Positions 63,797 to 64,000 of a DNA stretch of 64,000 nt are shown here, piece after piece. Position 1 is the stretch's first letter. Each line of letters starts with the position of its first letter. A program made the translations under genes and the position numbers. This stretch comes from Cysteiniphilum sp. JM-1 (GTDB lineage Bacteria > Pseudomonadota > Gammaproteobacteria > Francisellales > Francisellaceae). The notes under the pieces are model-generated. The model had not been told where the DNA came from and ran no database searches. It worked only from the letters and a program-made list of their open reading frames with translations. Location: contig NZ_VXKS01000008.1 of the NCBI RefSeq assembly GCF_008711525.1, positions 46,264 to 110,263 of the forward strand. Reading direction: 5' to 3'.

Positions 63797-64000
63797 TGAC
63801 AATTAGCTTTACCGATCACGACAACTAGAATTGCCGGTTGAATCATGTAGGCTATTCCTTAATCAATAAAGCTGCAGATAATTAAGATTAAGGTATGGCA
63901 AGAAAACGAGTCACAACAGAACAGGTAAAGCTATACATGAAACTCAGACAAGAAGATAAACTCACCCAGATTGGCTGCGCTGCTAAATCAGGCTTTAGTG
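63797..64000 (+). mobile_element. Left end of an IS21-like insertion element, cut by window edge
   Basis: Repeated GACAATTAG (63798-63806) and GACAACTAG (63820-63828) precede the transposase start by less than 100 bases, as do terminal repeats in IS21 elements. The exact boundary is uncertain; TGACAATTAG at 63797 is a guess. The right end and the istB gene lie beyond the window. Confidence 0.45.
63895..64000 (+). CDS. IS21-family transposase IstA, N-terminal part
   Basis: ATG at 63895 opens a frame that runs off the right edge. The visible 35 residues (MARKRVTTEQVKLYMKLRQE, then DKLTQIGCAAKSGFS) match the N-terminal helix-turn-helix of IS21-type IstA proteins, which normally start M-A-R-K-R and continue T-Q-x-x-A-A-A-K-A-G-[IL]-S. 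The catalytic DDE region and the IstB helper are outside the window. Confidence 0.7.
   Translation, partial: MARKRVTTEQVKLYMKLRQEDKLTQIGCAAKSGFS

Noticed and set aside
1..64000. CRISPR arrays, tRNA or rRNA genes, prophage structural genes
   Set aside because: No regularly spaced direct repeats, no TTCGA-type tRNA arms in a cloverleaf setting, and no capsid, portal or tail genes were found by reading; a tRNAscan/CRISPR finder run would settle this.

Overview
The window is an AT-rich (roughly 60% A+T by eye) chromosomal segment of a gammaproteobacterium. Gene order and families are gammaproteobacterial: miaB-phoH-ybeY-corC-lnt, glnE, pth-ychF, rplU-rpmA, kbl-tdh, ftsK-lolA, ettA, hrpA. A neighbouring pair of exported proteins that share an FKBP_N-type domain, the second being a DsbA-like lipoprotein, resembles FipA/FipB of Francisella. 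Together with the base composition this suggests the order Francisellales (a Francisella relative, possibly Fastidiosibacteraceae). The placement is inference; no rRNA or tRNA gene is present to test it.

Layout. 1-5.5 kb: minus-strand genes (two unknowns, a methyltransferase-like protein, aroA, trpD, rlmD). 5.7-7.4 kb: the FipA/FipB-like pair. 7.6-12.8 kb: miaB-phoH-ybeY-corC-lnt operon. 12.8-17.4 kb: glnE, pth, ychF. 17.4-22.5 kb: accessory-looking genes (a secreted unknown, MarC, a His-box hydroxylase, a small HTH protein, an EamA-marR pair, a Gln-rich exported protein). 22.5-28.2 kb: queA, rpmA/rplU, a VOC protein, an AraC-GyrI regulator, pyrE and pyrC, with two tiny tandem reading frames between pyrE and pyrC. 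28.4-34.2 kb: AMP-ligase, pabB-pabC fusion, pabA, alr, and convergent elbB. 34.3-39 kb: a DUF202 protein, a second HTH paralogue, and a nitrogen-PTS-like regulatory cluster (hpf, ptsN, short hprK, rapZ, EIIA-Man, HPr). An 11-residue-repeat exported protein and a strongly structured intergenic region follow. 39-51 kb: hrpA, a HigBA-type module, an RNase II-family gene, ydfG, two transporters, tdh-kbl. 51-60 kb: ftsK-lolA, an antiporter-amidohydrolase pair, ettA. 60-64 kb: vapBC, purH, a Phd/PIN module, and the left end of an IS21-like element cut by the window edge.

How the genes work together. aroA feeds chorismate to the pab genes (folate branch) and to trpD's pathway (tryptophan). pyrE and pyrC serve pyrimidine synthesis, and purH purine synthesis. 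Kbl and Tdh degrade threonine to glycine and acetyl-CoA. HPr, EIIA-Man, EIIA-Ntr, HprK, RapZ and Hpf look like a regulatory phosphorelay without any sugar permease. Lnt and LolA mature and carry lipoproteins, of which the FipB-like protein is a likely client.

Repeats and novelty. At least three dispersed intergenic repeat families recur: a GGGGCGTA...TACGCCCC palindrome, a CTGTAAAATGGTTTG family that sits at gene 3' ends, and a CTGAGCGAAGTCGAAG inverted-arm family. The most interesting unexplained structure is at 38797-38952: three consecutive stem-loops with pyrimidine-rich loops, two of which carry the same 10-mer. The tandem micro-ORFs at 26610-26814 come next.
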